Notes under the pieces: model-generated
Seen by the model: the letters and a program-made list of their open reading frames with translations, nothing else
What the model was told of the DNA's origin: nothing
Databases searched by the model: none
Shown here: piece by piece, positions 53,663-63,695 of the stretch
How the letters are laid out: each line of letters begins with the position of its first letter
Position numbering within the stretch: position 1 is the first letter of the stretch
Translations under genes and position numbers: made by a program
Assembly: GCF_024346955.1 (NCBI RefSeq)
Contig: NZ_AP024883.1
Coordinates: 744,001 to 808,000 of the forward strand
DNA length: 64,000 nt
Direction of reading: 5' to 3'
DNA from: Vibrio mangrovi
GTDB taxonomy: Bacteria; Pseudomonadota; Gammaproteobacteria; Enterobacterales; Vibrionaceae

Positions 53663-54390
53663 AAAAGGGAGCAGCAGGTTTATTGTTGATAGTCAGTTTT
53701 TTTAGTCTGGCCTCGGAAAATCAGCTCTATTTTGAACCGATCAGTATGAATTCTTCAGATCCTGACTCATTACGGCGTGGCGTGAAGTTGTACTCAGATT
53801 ACTGTCTGGGATGCCATGGACTTCAGTATCAGCGATATGGTCGTATTAAACAGGATCTGAAACTGACCGAACCTCAGATGATCAAATATTTTGGACCGGA
53901 TTTTAAGAATAGTGATGTCATCGACGGTACGATTTCTGAAAAGGCAGGCCGGAAATGGTTCGGCGTTTCACCTCCGGATTTGACACTGGTCACCCGTTTG
54001 CGGGGAGATAGCTGGGTTTATAATTATCTGCGGGCTTTCTATGTGGATCCCTCCCGCCCTTTTGGGGTGAATAATTTCATTTATCCACAGACCAGCATGC
54101 CTCATGTTCTTGAACCGCTTCAAGGAATGCCTTCGCCTGTTTATGAGCAGCTTTTTTCTAACGGAGAGGAAAAGATCATTGTGACAGGAACGTCCAGTGG
54201 TGGGAGCGGGAAACTGTCCCCGAAAGAATATGATCGGGCGATTCAGGATCTGGTTCATTTTCTGGATTATGTGAGTGAACCTTCGAAACTGGAGCGGCGT
54301 TCACTAGGATGGTGGGTGATAGGCTTCTTGCTTTTGTTGACAATGATTGTTTGGGCGTTGAAGAAAGAGTATTGGCGTGATGTGCACTAA
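53659..54390 (+). CDS. petC: Cytochrome c1
   Basis: Heme c subunit of the bc1 complex, 243 residues. Signal peptide of about 18 residues, heme site Cys49-x-x-Cys52-His53 (CLGCH), axial Met likely in TSMPHVL, and a C-terminal membrane anchor. Overlaps petB by 4 bp. Confidence 0.96.
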   Translation: MKKGAAGLLLIVSFFSLASENQLYFEPISMNSSDPDSLRRGVKLYSDYCLGCHGLQYQRYGRIKQDLKLTEPQMIKYFGPDFKNSDVIDGTISEKAGRKWFGVSPPDLTLVTRLRGDSWVYNYLRAFYVDPSRPFGVNNFIYPQTSMPHVLEPLQGMPSPVYEQLFSNGEEKIIVTGTSSGGSGKLSPKEYDRAIQDLVHFLDYVSEPSKLERRSLGWWVIGFLLLLTMIVWALKKEYWRDVH

Positions 54391-54432
54391 TTATGCTACC
54401 ATAGCTTGCTGTTTGTCAGAGTTTTGAATCAT

Positions 54433-54460
54433 CAATGGAGGCTTGCCTCCATTGTTTTTA
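54433..54460 (+). terminator. terminator of petABC
   Basis: CAATGGAGG-CTTG-CCTCCATTG with TTTTTATT after it. Confidence 0.88.
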
Positions 54461-54484
54461 TTATTATGTGTGCTGGAGGGTTCC

Positions 54485-55120
54485 ATGGCTGTTGCTGCCA
54501 ATAAACGTTCTGTGATGACTTTATTTTCAAGTGCTTCAGATATGTATAGTCATCAGGTAAGAATTGTTCTGGCTGAGAAAGGTGTGAGTGTTGAGGTAGA
54601 GTTAGTCGATGAATCAAACTTACCTGCGGAACTGACAGAGTTAAATCCATACAAGTCGGTACCGACGCTTGTGGATCGCGAACTTGCACTTTATGACTCA
54701 AAAATCATTATGGAATATCTGGATGAGCGTTTTCCACATCCGCCATTGATGCCGGTTTACCCTGTAGCACGCGGTAATAGCCGCCTGATGGTTTATCGTA
54801 TTGAGCGGAACTGGTATTCGCTGGCAGACAAAATTATGAATGGTTCTGCAGGTGAAGCAGACGCGGCAAGAAGTAAGTTACAGAACGATTTGCTGACACT
54901 GGCGCCTGTCTTTGCTGAATTTGAGTATTTTATGAGTGAAGAATTCAGTCTGGTGGATTGTTATCTTGCTCCGTTGTTGTGGCGTTTACCTGTATTGGGA
55001 ATTGATCTGGTTGGCCCTGGTTCAAAAGAGCTGAAAGTTTATATGAACCGTGTCTTTGAACGGGATTCATTCCTTGCTTCTTTGACTGAAACCGAGCGTG
55101 AGATGCGTTTATCTCGTTAA
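54485..55120 (+). CDS. sspA: Stringent starvation protein A
   Basis: GST-fold RNA polymerase-associated regulator. It has 211 residues (MAVAANKRSVMTLFSS; the SspA motif LPVLGIDLVGPG). Start at 54485 has GGAGGG upstream. Upstream of sspB, cotranscribed. Confidence 0.96.
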   Translation: MAVAANKRSVMTLFSSASDMYSHQVRIVLAEKGVSVEVELVDESNLPAELTELNPYKSVPTLVDRELALYDSKIIMEYLDERFPHPPLMPVYPVARGNSRLMVYRIERNWYSLADKIMNGSAGEADAARSKLQNDLLTLAPVFAEFEYFMSEEFSLVDCYLAPLLWRLPVLGIDLVGPGSKELKVYMNRVFERDSFLASLTETEREMRLSR

Positions 55121-55141
55121 TTCGGGTAGGATGTACGACTC

Positions 55142-55609
55142 ATGGATAAAATGACTCCTCGTCGCCCGTATATGCTGCGGGCTTTTTATGACTGGTTGTT
55201 AGAGAACGATTTAACACCTCATTTGGTTGTTGATGCGACGCTTCCCGGTGTTCGGGTTCCTGTCGAGTTTATTCAGGATGGGCAAATTATTCTGAATATC
55301 GCACCAAGAGCTGTCGGTAATCTTGAGTTGGGTAATGATGCCATTATGTTCAATGCCCGCTTTGGAGGAAGCCCTCACTCTGTGATTGTTCCTGTTTATG
55401 CTGTTCAGGCAATCTATGCGCGTGAAAATGGTGCGGGAACAATGTTTGAGCCGGAGGATTCATATATTCGACAGCTTGAACAGGCCCAGGAACCAGAAGC
55501 GCTTTTGAGCACAGAAGACGTTCCTGAAATTGATGACGAAGATTCGGTTTCTCCTGATGATGAGCCACCCCGGCCCAGAGGAAAACCCAGTCTGAGAGTT
55601 GTAAAATAG
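55142..55609 (+). CDS. sspB: ClpXP adaptor SspB
   Basis: Delivers ssrA-tagged proteins to ClpXP. It has 155 residues: a conserved peptide-binding domain (RPYMLRAFYDWLLENDLTPHLVV) and an acidic linker ending in the ClpX-binding tail (GKPSLRVVK). Confidence 0.96.
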   Translation: MDKMTPRRPYMLRAFYDWLLENDLTPHLVVDATLPGVRVPVEFIQDGQIILNIAPRAVGNLELGNDAIMFNARFGGSPHSVIVPVYAVQAIYARENGAGTMFEPEDSYIRQLEQAQEPEALLSTEDVPEIDDEDSVSPDDEPPRPRGKPSLRVVK

Positions 55610-55640
55610 TTTGATTTCAATTCGGTTATAAATCGACTAA

Positions 55641-55670
55641 AACAAAAAGCAGCCTAGGCTGCTTTTTGTT
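55641..55670. terminator. bidirectional terminator between sspB and dolP
   Basis: AACAAAAAGCAGCCT and its mirror image form a 30-base perfect palindrome with A- and T-runs on both sides. Confidence 0.9.
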
Positions 55671-55696
55671 TTATATGACCAGAAAAATATAAATGA

Positions 55697-56281
55697 TCAT
55701 GGTTTCTTGATAATTGTTCCATATTGGAATGCTTTGATAACCCGTTTAACTCCAGAGATATTTCGCGCCACTTCCGCGGCCCGGTTTCCATGTTCAGGTG
55801 TAACATAGCCAAATAAGAAAACTTCTTTATCTTCAGTGATCACTTTAATTTTTACACCATTTAGCTGACTGTCTGTCAGCAGGGACGATTTGACTTTGGT
55901 TGTAAGCCAACTGTCCTGGCTGATGTCAGCAGTACTTAATGGCTGGCGAATCCTGACCTGATCATGAACTTCTCTGACGCCTTTAATTTGACTGACATCC
56001 TGTTCTAATGACTTCAAAAGTTCGGGATCCTGTGACTGTCCCATCAGGATAACCGTACCGCGGAAAGAATTGGATACAATCCGGGTCTTTCCGCGATAAG
56101 GTGGCTTTCTGATTAAGCCGGTTATTTCAGATTCAATGTAGTTGTCATCCCAAATTTCCTGGGTTGTCCGGGGATCTGTCACAATATTGGCTGTTGTCGC
56201 TGCGCCGGCAATAAACAACCCAACACATCCAGACAACATAACAGCAAGAGATAACGTAATCAGAATGGTTAAGTTTTTCAT
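55697..56281 (-). CDS. dolP: BON-domain outer-membrane lipoprotein DolP (YraP)
   Basis: 194 residues: lipoprotein signal ending LSGC, then two BON domains (about 45-115 and 120-190). Supports outer-membrane integrity near the division site. Last gene of the lpoA-yraN-diaA-dolP run, 3 bp after diaA. Confidence 0.92.
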   Translation of the reverse strand: MKNLTILITLSLAVMLSGCVGLFIAGAATTANIVTDPRTTQEIWDDNYIESEITGLIRKPPYRGKTRIVSNSFRGTVILMGQSQDPELLKSLEQDVSQIKGVREVHDQVRIRQPLSTADISQDSWLTTKVKSSLLTDSQLNGVKIKVITEDKEVFLFGYVTPEHGNRAAEVARNISGVKRVIKAFQYGTIIKKP

Positions 56282-56284
56282 GAT

Positions 56285-56875
56285 TTACTCTTCATGGGCT
56301 GGAAATAAAACCTGGTCGATCAGATCACATAGACAGTGTAATGTGACCATATGAACTTCGTGAATTCGGGCTGTCCGGAGGGAAGGAATCCGGATTTCTA
56401 CGTCATTTTCTCCTAACAGGCCAGCCATCTCTCCGCCATCTTTTCCTGTCAGAGCAATAATCGTCATGTCCCGGGTTACTGCTGCTTCCATTGCTTTAAT
56501 AATATTTTTACTGTTACCGCTGGTTGAGATGGCAAGCAGGATATCATTGGCCTGTCCAAATGCTCTGACTTGCTTAGAAAAAATCTCCTGATAGTGGTAA
56601 TCGTTGGCGACGGCTGTCATGGTTGTGTTGTCTGCTGTCAACGCCAGTGCCGGAAGACTGGGGCGCTCGGTTTCGAAACGGTTGAGCAGACAAGAAGCAA
56701 ACTGCTGAGCATTTGCCGATGAACCTCCATTGCCGCAACAAAGGATTTTGTTACCGTTCAACAGACTGGCAACCATAGCCTGAGCTGCATGTGTAATCGC
56801 ATCCGGTAATGCTTCTGCGGCGGCAATCTGAATTTGTATACTTTCAGTAAAACTAGCTTTAATGCTGTCGAGCAT
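56285..56875 (-). CDS. diaA: DnaA initiator-associating protein DiaA
   Basis: SIS-domain protein of 196 residues that helps DnaA assemble at oriC. Motif CCGNGGSSANAQQFASCL at about 48-65 and LAISTSGNSKNII at about 111-123 match the sugar-isomerase fold. Related to GmhA, but the position next to yraN and lpoA supports DiaA. Confidence 0.92.
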   Translation of the reverse strand: MLDSIKASFTESIQIQIAAAEALPDAITHAAQAMVASLLNGNKILCCGNGGSSANAQQFASCLLNRFETERPSLPALALTADNTTMTAVANDYHYQEIFSKQVRAFGQANDILLAISTSGNSKNIIKAMEAAVTRDMTIIALTGKDGGEMAGLLGENDVEIRIPSLRTARIHEVHMVTLHCLCDLIDQVLFPAHEE

Positions 56876-56878
56876 GGA

Positions 56879-57247
56879 TTATCCCTGCGTTATTGCATTT
56901 TGGAACCAATCGATGTCATGGCCATCCTGATGAATGGCGATAACGTCGAAACGAAAATCTGTGTCATAAGGTGATAAACCTTGTTTTAGCAGCCAGAACT
57001 GAGCAGTTTGAATCAATTTTTTTGTTTTTGTCGGTGTTACTGCTTCGGCAGCATGACCATAATGGCGATTCTTTCTGTACTTTACTTCAACAAACACAGT
57101 TGTTTGCCGATCGCGCATAATGAGATCAATTTCACCTGCGCGACATGAAAAATTTTGGGTAATCAATTGTAATCCACGCCCAAGCAAAAAGTCAGCAGCA
57201 GCCTGTTCATAATGATACCCGATAGCCCGATGGCTAGAGTGATCCAT
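56879..57247 (-). CDS. yraN: YraN family endonuclease-like protein (UPF0102)
   Basis: 122 residues with the nuclease-like motif GEIDLIMRD...VFVEVKYRK. Function unknown. Overlaps the end of lpoA by 14 bp and lies 3 bp before diaA. Confidence 0.9.
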   Translation of the reverse strand: MDHSSHRAIGYHYEQAAADFLLGRGLQLITQNFSCRAGEIDLIMRDRQTTVFVEVKYRKNRHYGHAAEAVTPTKTKKLIQTAQFWLLKQGLSPYDTDFRFDVIAIHQDGHDIDWFQNAITQG

Positions 57248-59042
57248 ATTCTCCCCAGCTCAACTCTTGCTGAACGATACATTGTGAGTCAATACTGAGT
57301 GTTCCGGTCTGCCCTTGAACCTGATAACCTTCAACAGCTTTCATCTGGGAAAGTGATGACATTAAGGTATAGGCATCCATTCCCATAGCTTTCAAACGTT
57401 TTTCTGCATTTGAATCTTTTGGCCACAGCGTTTCCATTTGCTCTTTCACTGTCGCCTGAGGCTGGATAAGCAGCGGTATATCACTGAATGTCACACCACT
57501 GAGATCTTCATACTGGTTATTGCTATTGCTCCGGGAACTTGAGAACAGCTTCGGCTGGGTCGTGTCCGGATTAATGGCCACTTCAATAAAGGGCTTAAGC
57601 AGTGTGAGCTCAGCACTGTTGGCAACAATGTATACTGCATCAATATCTCGCCGGCTCCGGGGCTGACTTTCCAGCTTCATATCAAGCAATGATTCCATCT
57701 GAGCAATATTTTTCTGACTACTTTGCAGTCCAAAAACAGCATTGATGTCTTTTTGCAACTGACGTTTTTCTCCGAACAGGCTGACAGTAAGCGGGTGCTT
57801 ACTATACTTCAGCCACTCCTGCCGGAATGCATCTGCTACTCTTTCACCATAGCTTCCCTGAGGTGCAAGTATCAGAGGATACTGATAGCCGAGTCTGAAC
57901 AGGTGCTTAGCCGCCTGGCTGGCTTCCTGTTCAGGAGAAAGAGCAAAGTAACAGGTCCCTGGGGCTGAGTCTATTTCTTCCGGAATATTCAGGGCCAGCA
58001 TTGGAATTTGATGGTTTTTCTGCTTTTCGATTTGTTTTAATTGAGTAATATCTTCTTTGATGAGTGGGCCAACAACAAAGTCGATATGCTTTTGCATCAG
58101 TTGATCTACGGTTTCCGGTAATGGTTGTTCATGTGTATCAATGACATTCAGTGTCATATCCGTACCTCTGTCACGATCATTCATCATCGCGAACATAAAG
58201 CCGTCCCGGATCAGTTGAGCCTGTTGGGAAAACTTACCACTCAGTGGCAGAAGCAGGGCTGTTCTCTTGGGCGTTGTAATTTTCATTGCCAGGACAGCCT
58301 TAACTGCCCCCGGTATGTGAAGTGCAGCAGGATGTTTACTGTTTTCTGCGAGCCATTTTTCCAGAGTATTCTTGAGTTGTGCCAGATCACTATCCAGCGT
58401 TTTCATGTAAATTGCGAGCTGAAGCCAGCCGGCTAATTCATCTTCATCTGAGGCAACTTCTAATTCGGTAACCTCAGTGGCTGAGTAATGAGACAGAGTT
58501 TGCCAGATTTGACGGGCAACTCTGGGCTGTACATTCTGAGCACTTAAATCGTAAACTTCGACTAAAGCTCGGGTTGCATCAAACCATTGTTCCAATCCCA
58601 TAAAAATATCAGCTTTAGTCTGATAGAATGCCAGCCATTGAGCATCGGGAAGTTTCCACCAGGGTTTGAAAGCAAACTGTTTGAGTGCTGCTTCATCCTG
58701 ATTGCGGTTCAGAAGGAGTCTGGCCCGGGAAAGCTGCCACTCTGCCTGTTGCGTTTCTGTCAGATCTTGCTTGGTCAACCGGAATAACAGCAGATTAGCC
58801 TGGGCAGCCTGATTTTCTTTAACGGCAGCTTTTAGTGCCATAATCAGCCAGTCGTTTTGTATCGAACCCTCACTGCTGTCTGCTCTCATCAGATAGTCCT
58901 GAGCACTTTGTGTCGGGCTTTGGGTAATATCCACACGATTAGAAACAGTTGGGTTGGAAGCACATGCCGCAAGAAGTGTCGTTAATGTAATCTGAGCAAT
59001 TAGGCGTGCTACATTGAGTCTGTTATGCTTTTTCTGAGCCAT
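57234..59042 (-). CDS. lpoA: Penicillin-binding protein activator LpoA
   Basis: Outer-membrane lipoprotein that activates PBP1A. It has 602 residues: signal ending LAAC (Cys27), a TPR-like helical N-terminal half (to about 250) and a C-terminal periplasmic-binding-like domain (TALLLPLSGKFSQQAQLIRDGF). Divergent from rsmI, as usual. Confidence 0.95.
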   Translation of the reverse strand: MAQKKHNRLNVARLIAQITLTTLLAACASNPTVSNRVDITQSPTQSAQDYLMRADSSEGSIQNDWLIMALKAAVKENQAAQANLLLFRLTKQDLTETQQAEWQLSRARLLLNRNQDEAALKQFAFKPWWKLPDAQWLAFYQTKADIFMGLEQWFDATRALVEVYDLSAQNVQPRVARQIWQTLSHYSATEVTELEVASDEDELAGWLQLAIYMKTLDSDLAQLKNTLEKWLAENSKHPAALHIPGAVKAVLAMKITTPKRTALLLPLSGKFSQQAQLIRDGFMFAMMNDRDRGTDMTLNVIDTHEQPLPETVDQLMQKHIDFVVGPLIKEDITQLKQIEKQKNHQIPMLALNIPEEIDSAPGTCYFALSPEQEASQAAKHLFRLGYQYPLILAPQGSYGERVADAFRQEWLKYSKHPLTVSLFGEKRQLQKDINAVFGLQSSQKNIAQMESLLDMKLESQPRSRRDIDAVYIVANSAELTLLKPFIEVAINPDTTQPKLFSSSRSNSNNQYEDLSGVTFSDIPLLIQPQATVKEQMETLWPKDSNAEKRLKAMGMDAYTLMSSLSQMKAVEGYQVQGQTGTLSIDSQCIVQQELSWGEYGSL

Positions 59043-59103
59043 GAGCTGTTAATTATTCCGGTAAAATTGTCTCTATAATAATCTTTGAAGTGATGATAAA
59101 CAA

Positions 59104-59967
59104 ATGACTGATAATAAAACTTTGCAGGAGCAAGCGCCAACACTATACATTGTTCCTACTCCAATTGGTAATTTAGGCGATATAACGCAAAGAGCCATCG
59201 ATGTTCTTTCTCAGGCAGACATGATCGCAGCAGAGGATACACGCCACACCGGGAAGCTTTTATCTCATCTGAATATTCAAACCAAAACCTTTTCTTTACA
59301 TGATCATAATGAGCAGGAGAAGGCTTCAGTATTGGTTGAAAAACTGTTGTCCGGTCAGACGATTGCTTTGGTTTCAGATGCCGGGACTCCGTTAATCAGC
59401 GATCCAGGATATCATCTTGTCAGGCTTTGTCGTCAGGCGGGCGTTAAAGTTGTGCCACTTCCCGGAGCCTGTGCTGTTATTACTGCACTCAGTGCTTCAG
59501 GTTTGCCATCGGATCGATTCAGTTTTGAAGGTTTCTTGCCACCTAAGACGAAAGCCCGTAAAGACAGGATTACCGCGATAGCACAGGATGAACGAACTTG
59601 TATTTTTTACGAGTCACCGCATCGTATTGTGGATTCGTTGCATGATTTACAGGAAGTTCTCGGTCCTGAGCGGGAAGTAGTTCTGGCGCGGGAACTGACC
59701 AAAACCTTTGAAACCATTCAGGGATTACCATTGGGGGAACTCATTCCCTGGGTGATGGCCGATGAAAACCGGCGTAAGGGAGAAATGGTGTTATTGATTC
59801 ATGGTTACCGTCGTCTGGAACAGGATGAGCTTCCTGAGGATGCGGTGCGGACTCTCAGGTTACTGACTCAGGAGCTGCCACTGAAGAAAGCTGCGGGACT
59901 GGTCGCTGAAATTTATCATCTGAAAAAAAATGCGCTATATAAATGGGGTCTAGAGCATCTGGACTGA
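59104..59967 (+). CDS. rsmI: 16S rRNA (cytidine1402-2'-O)-methyltransferase
   Basis: 287-residue SAM enzyme of the tetrapyrrole-methylase fold (YIVPTPIGNLGDIT; AEDTRHTGKLLSHL; SDAGTPLISDPGY). It modifies C1402 together with RsmH, whose gene lies downstream after rnpB. Confidence 0.96.
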   Translation: MTDNKTLQEQAPTLYIVPTPIGNLGDITQRAIDVLSQADMIAAEDTRHTGKLLSHLNIQTKTFSLHDHNEQEKASVLVEKLLSGQTIALVSDAGTPLISDPGYHLVRLCRQAGVKVVPLPGACAVITALSASGLPSDRFSFEGFLPPKTKARKDRITAIAQDERTCIFYESPHRIVDSLHDLQEVLGPEREVVLARELTKTFETIQGLPLGELIPWVMADENRRKGEMVLLIHGYRRLEQDELPEDAVRTLRLLTQELPLKKAAGLVAEIYHLKKNALYKWGLEHLD

Positions 59968-60022
59968 TTCGGATGAAATAATGGGGTTTGGATGGAAAAA
60001 CAGACAGTCGTTTTTTCATCGG

Positions 60023-60051
60023 TAGACAGCGTTCCCCTTTCTCTATACAAT
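60023..60051 (+). promoter_or_regulatory. promoter of rnpB
   Basis: TAGACA at 60023-60028, 17-bp spacer, TACAAT at 60046-60051; the RNA start falls about 8 bp later, at the pairing 5' end of rnpB. Confidence 0.8.
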
Positions 60052-60058
60052 TCGCGCT

Positions 60059-60455
<397 letters not shown>

Positions 60456-60460
60456 CTTGA

Positions 60461-60493
60461 CCCATCATGATATTCAGTCATGATGGGTTTTTT
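60461..60493 (+). terminator. terminator of rnpB
   Basis: CCCATCATGA / TCATGATGGG stem (60461-60487) with a 7-nt loop, then six T. Confidence 0.92.
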
Positions 60494-60682
60494 GCTTTAT
60501 ATTGACGTTATTAGTCCCGGATCGTTTAAACTTGGCGCAATGTCACGTCTGGTATCCGGGAATAAGGTAGCAGTGTCTCAGGCATTCTACTACCATAGTG
60601 TCCTGAACAGGTTGAACGTATTCGAACCCTTATGGCTGTTGCATATGGGATGGATTCGTGAGTAGGTTTTACGAGAGAACGA

Positions 60683-61639
60683 ATGACGCAAACAGCATTT
60701 CAGCATATTTCCGTCCTGTTGGATGAATCAATCCGGGGATTGGACATTAGACCGAACGGTACCTATATTGACGGAACTTTTGGCAGAGGCGGACATACTC
60801 GCACGATTCTGTCTAAACTGGGACCACAGGGAAGACTTTATAGCATTGATCGTGATCCTCAGGCGATTGAAGCTGCCCGACAGATTGATGATCCCCGTTT
60901 TACCATCATTCATGGTCCTTTTTCCGGAATTGCTGGGTATGCTGAAGAATATGGGCTGAGTGGTAAAGTCGATGGCGTTCTGTTTGATCTGGGCGTTTCT
61001 TCTCCTCAGTTAGATGATGCTGATCGCGGATTCAGTTTTTTAAAAGACGGCCCACTTGATATGCGTATGGATCCGACAGCGGGGATTCCGGTATCTCAGT
61101 GGCTGAGTGAAGCTGATTTGGATGATATCTCTTGGGTGATTCGGGAATTTGGGGAAGATCGTTATGCCCGTCGTATCGCGAAAGCGATCATCAGTTACCG
61201 TGACAATGCAGAAAATGAACCGTTGTTACGTACCAGACAACTGGCTCAATTGATTTCTGATGTTGTCCCCAAGAATTATAAAGAGAAGAAACATCCTGCA
61301 ACCCGCTCTTTTCAGGCATTCCGGATTTATATCAATAGTGAACTGGAAGAAATAGATCTGGCTTTAAAAGGTGCATTGTCTATCCTTGCACCTCAGGGAC
61401 GCTTATCTGTGATCAGCTTTCACTCTCTGGAAGATCGCATGGTGAAACGTTTCATGCGTAAAGAGAGTAAAGGTCCGGAAATACCTCAGGGGCTTCCTTT
61501 GACTGATGCCCAGATTCAGGCTCTGGGCAGTGCCAGCCTTAAGACGATCGGTAAGGCAATCAAACCTTCGGAACAGGAAGTTGCACAGAATTCGCGTTCG
61601 AGAAGCTCTGTGCTCCGGATTGCGGAAAAACTGGCATGA
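60683..61639 (+). CDS. rsmH: 16S rRNA (cytosine1402-N4)-methyltransferase
   Basis: 318 residues (MTQTAFQHISVLLDESI; SAM site DGTFGRGGHT; HSLEDRMVKRFM; C-terminal NSRSRSSVLRIAEK). It methylates C1402, the partner of RsmI. First gene of the dcw cluster here; no mraZ is seen between it and rnpB. Confidence 0.97.
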   Translation: MTQTAFQHISVLLDESIRGLDIRPNGTYIDGTFGRGGHTRTILSKLGPQGRLYSIDRDPQAIEAARQIDDPRFTIIHGPFSGIAGYAEEYGLSGKVDGVLFDLGVSSPQLDDADRGFSFLKDGPLDMRMDPTAGIPVSQWLSEADLDDISWVIREFGEDRYARRIAKAIISYRDNAENEPLLRTRQLAQLISDVVPKNYKEKKHPATRSFQAFRIYINSELEEIDLALKGALSILAPQGRLSVISFHSLEDRMVKRFMRKESKGPEIPQGLPLTDAQIQALGSASLKTIGKAIKPSEQEVAQNSRSRSSVLRIAEKLA

Positions 61640-61968
61640 CTCAGGGAACAAGCAGTTCAGTCAGGCCGAATCTGGTCAGAGTCATTCTGACGGATCTTTT
61701 CACAGTGGGACGTTTACCGCTGCTGTTACTTTTTGCCATGTTTGTCACGGCCATGGGGATCGTATTTACCACGCATCAGGCGCGGCAGGCGATAACCGAG
61801 AGGGAGCGTGAGATGATTGAGCGGGAGCATCTGGATAATGAGTGGCGTAATCTGTTACTGGAAGAAACTGCACTTTCAGACCATAGCCGGGTACAGGATC
61901 TGGCACAGAAAGAGCTGAATATGATTCGTCCCGATGCCGATAAGGAAGTGGTAGTTTCTCTGAAATGA
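61636..61968 (+). CDS. ftsL: Cell division protein FtsL
   Basis: 110-residue bitopic protein: short N-terminal tail, one membrane helix (PLLLLFAMFVTAMGIVF), periplasmic coiled coil. Forms the FtsQLB complex. Overlaps rsmH by 4 bp and ftsI by 4 bp. Confidence 0.95.
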   Translation: MTQGTSSSVRPNLVRVILTDLFTVGRLPLLLLFAMFVTAMGIVFTTHQARQAITEREREMIEREHLDNEWRNLLLEETALSDHSRVQDLAQKELNMIRPDADKEVVVSLK

Positions 61969-63686
61969 AAAACATAGAACCTTCTCAAAAGAATCACCCG
62001 CCGCAAAATAGCGTCTTCATCCGTTGGCGCTTCTATATCATTTTATTATTTATTTTTATTGCTTTTGGTATTTTGGTTGGACGCACTGCTTATATTCAGG
62101 TAATTGAGTCTGATAATCTGGTTTATCAGGGGGATTTGCGTTCAATTCGTGCTAAGACAATTCCTTCTGCCCGGGGAATTATTTCCGATCGGAATGGTGA
62201 GCCTCTGGCGGTCAGTGTTCCGGTTGATGCGGTATGGGCTGATCCGGCAACGATTTTTAAATACCATGAATTGGATGATCGCAATCGGTGGTATGCACTG
62301 GCAGATGTATTGGGTATCGAGCGTCAGGCCCTGATTGATAAAATATCAGAGAATAAGACGCGGCGTTTTATTTACTTGCAGCGTCAGGTAAATCCTCCCA
62401 TGGCGAAGTATATTCGCGAGTTAAAGTTAAAAGGCGTCGGTTTGAAATCTGAATCCCGGCGTTACTATCCTTCTGGAGAAGTTAGTGCTCACTTGATTGG
62501 TGTTACCGGAATTGATGGTCACGGTTTGGAAGGGGTTGAGCGTAGTTATGATAACTGGCTTAGTGGTGAAGCCGGTAAGCAGGTTATCCGTAAAGATCGA
62601 TATGGCCGGGTGGTCGAAAATATTGCGTTAGAAGCAAAGCAGGAAGGGAAGTCTTTGCAGTTGACCATTGACCAGAGGATTCAGGCTATCGCCTACCGGG
62701 CGGTCAAACAGGCAAAGGCCGACCATCGGGCTACTTCTGCTTCTGCTATTATTCTGGATGTAAAAACCGGTGCCGTGTTAGCGATGGTCAATGCGCCGTC
62801 ATATAATCCCAATAACCGGACTGATTTACAGACGTTCAGGATGAGAAACAGGGTCTTGACCGACGCAATGGAGCCCGGTTCAACCATTAAACCATTTACT
62901 GTTGCTGCCGCTTTGGAAAATGGTGTTGCGAATAAAGATACGATCATTGATACCGAGGATGGTGTTTTCCGGATTGGTGGTAGCCGGGTTCGTGATGTTT
63001 CCCGAATCGGAAAAGCTAGTTTGCAAAAAATCATTCAGAAATCCAGTAATATCGGTGTTGCGAAACTTGCTTTACAGATGCCGATTCAGGCACTGCTGGG
63101 TTCATATAATTCTGTGGGGCTGGGGGAACTCTCCGGTTTAAATCTGGTTGGAGAATCGATGGGGATTTTCCCTAACCGGACTCGCTGGTCCAAGTTTGAA
63201 ATTGCGACTCTGGCATTCGGATACGGGATTTCTGTAACGCCGATCCAACTGGTTCATGCTTATGCAACTCTGGGGAATTACGGACTCTACCAACCGATTC
63301 ATATTATTGAGAATAACCAGCAGGATGTGTCGAAACAGGTCATTGATCCGAAATATGCGAAGTTAGTTCTCGGCTATATGGAAACGGTAACCCAGCCGGG
63401 AGGAACAGCAACCAGAGCGGCTATTCCCGGATATCGGGTTGCCGCAAAAACCGGGACGTCGCGTAAGGCAACCAAAGGTGGTTATAGTGATGAATATGTC
63501 ACGATTACTGCCGGAATTGCGCCTGTCAGTGATCCCCGTCTGGCATTAGTGGTAGTTGTGAATGAGCCTCAGGGCGATGAATATTCCGGTGGTTCTGTTG
63601 CTGGCCCTGTCTTTGCAGAAATCATGAAAGGGGCGTTACAGATTATGAATATTGCACCTGATGATAATCGGCTCCAGAATAAGTGA
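61965..63686 (+). CDS. ftsI: Peptidoglycan transpeptidase FtsI (PBP3)
   Basis: Septal crosslinking enzyme. It has 573 residues: N-terminal membrane helix (about 22-42), pedestal domain, and transpeptidase domain with Ser306 (STIK), SSN at 360-362 and KTGT near 490. Upstream of murE. Confidence 0.97.
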   Translation: MKNIEPSQKNHPPQNSVFIRWRFYIILLFIFIAFGILVGRTAYIQVIESDNLVYQGDLRSIRAKTIPSARGIISDRNGEPLAVSVPVDAVWADPATIFKYHELDDRNRWYALADVLGIERQALIDKISENKTRRFIYLQRQVNPPMAKYIRELKLKGVGLKSESRRYYPSGEVSAHLIGVTGIDGHGLEGVERSYDNWLSGEAGKQVIRKDRYGRVVENIALEAKQEGKSLQLTIDQRIQAIAYRAVKQAKADHRATSASAIILDVKTGAVLAMVNAPSYNPNNRTDLQTFRMRNRVLTDAMEPGSTIKPFTVAAALENGVANKDTIIDTEDGVFRIGGSRVRDVSRIGKASLQKIIQKSSNIGVAKLALQMPIQALLGSYNSVGLGELSGLNLVGESMGIFPNRTRWSKFEIATLAFGYGISVTPIQLVHAYATLGNYGLYQPIHIIENNQQDVSKQVIDPKYAKLVLGYMETVTQPGGTATRAAIPGYRVAAKTGTSRKATKGGYSDEYVTITAGIAPVSDPRLALVVVVNEPQGDEYSGGSVAGPVFAEIMKGALQIMNIAPDDNRLQNK

Positions 63687-63695
63687 GGATGAAGT

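Noticed and set aside
60480..60665. 61-codon frame between rnpB and rsmH as a candidate mraZ or small gene
   Set aside because: It starts inside the rnpB terminator and has no likeness to MraZ (no DAKGR-type N-terminal motif).
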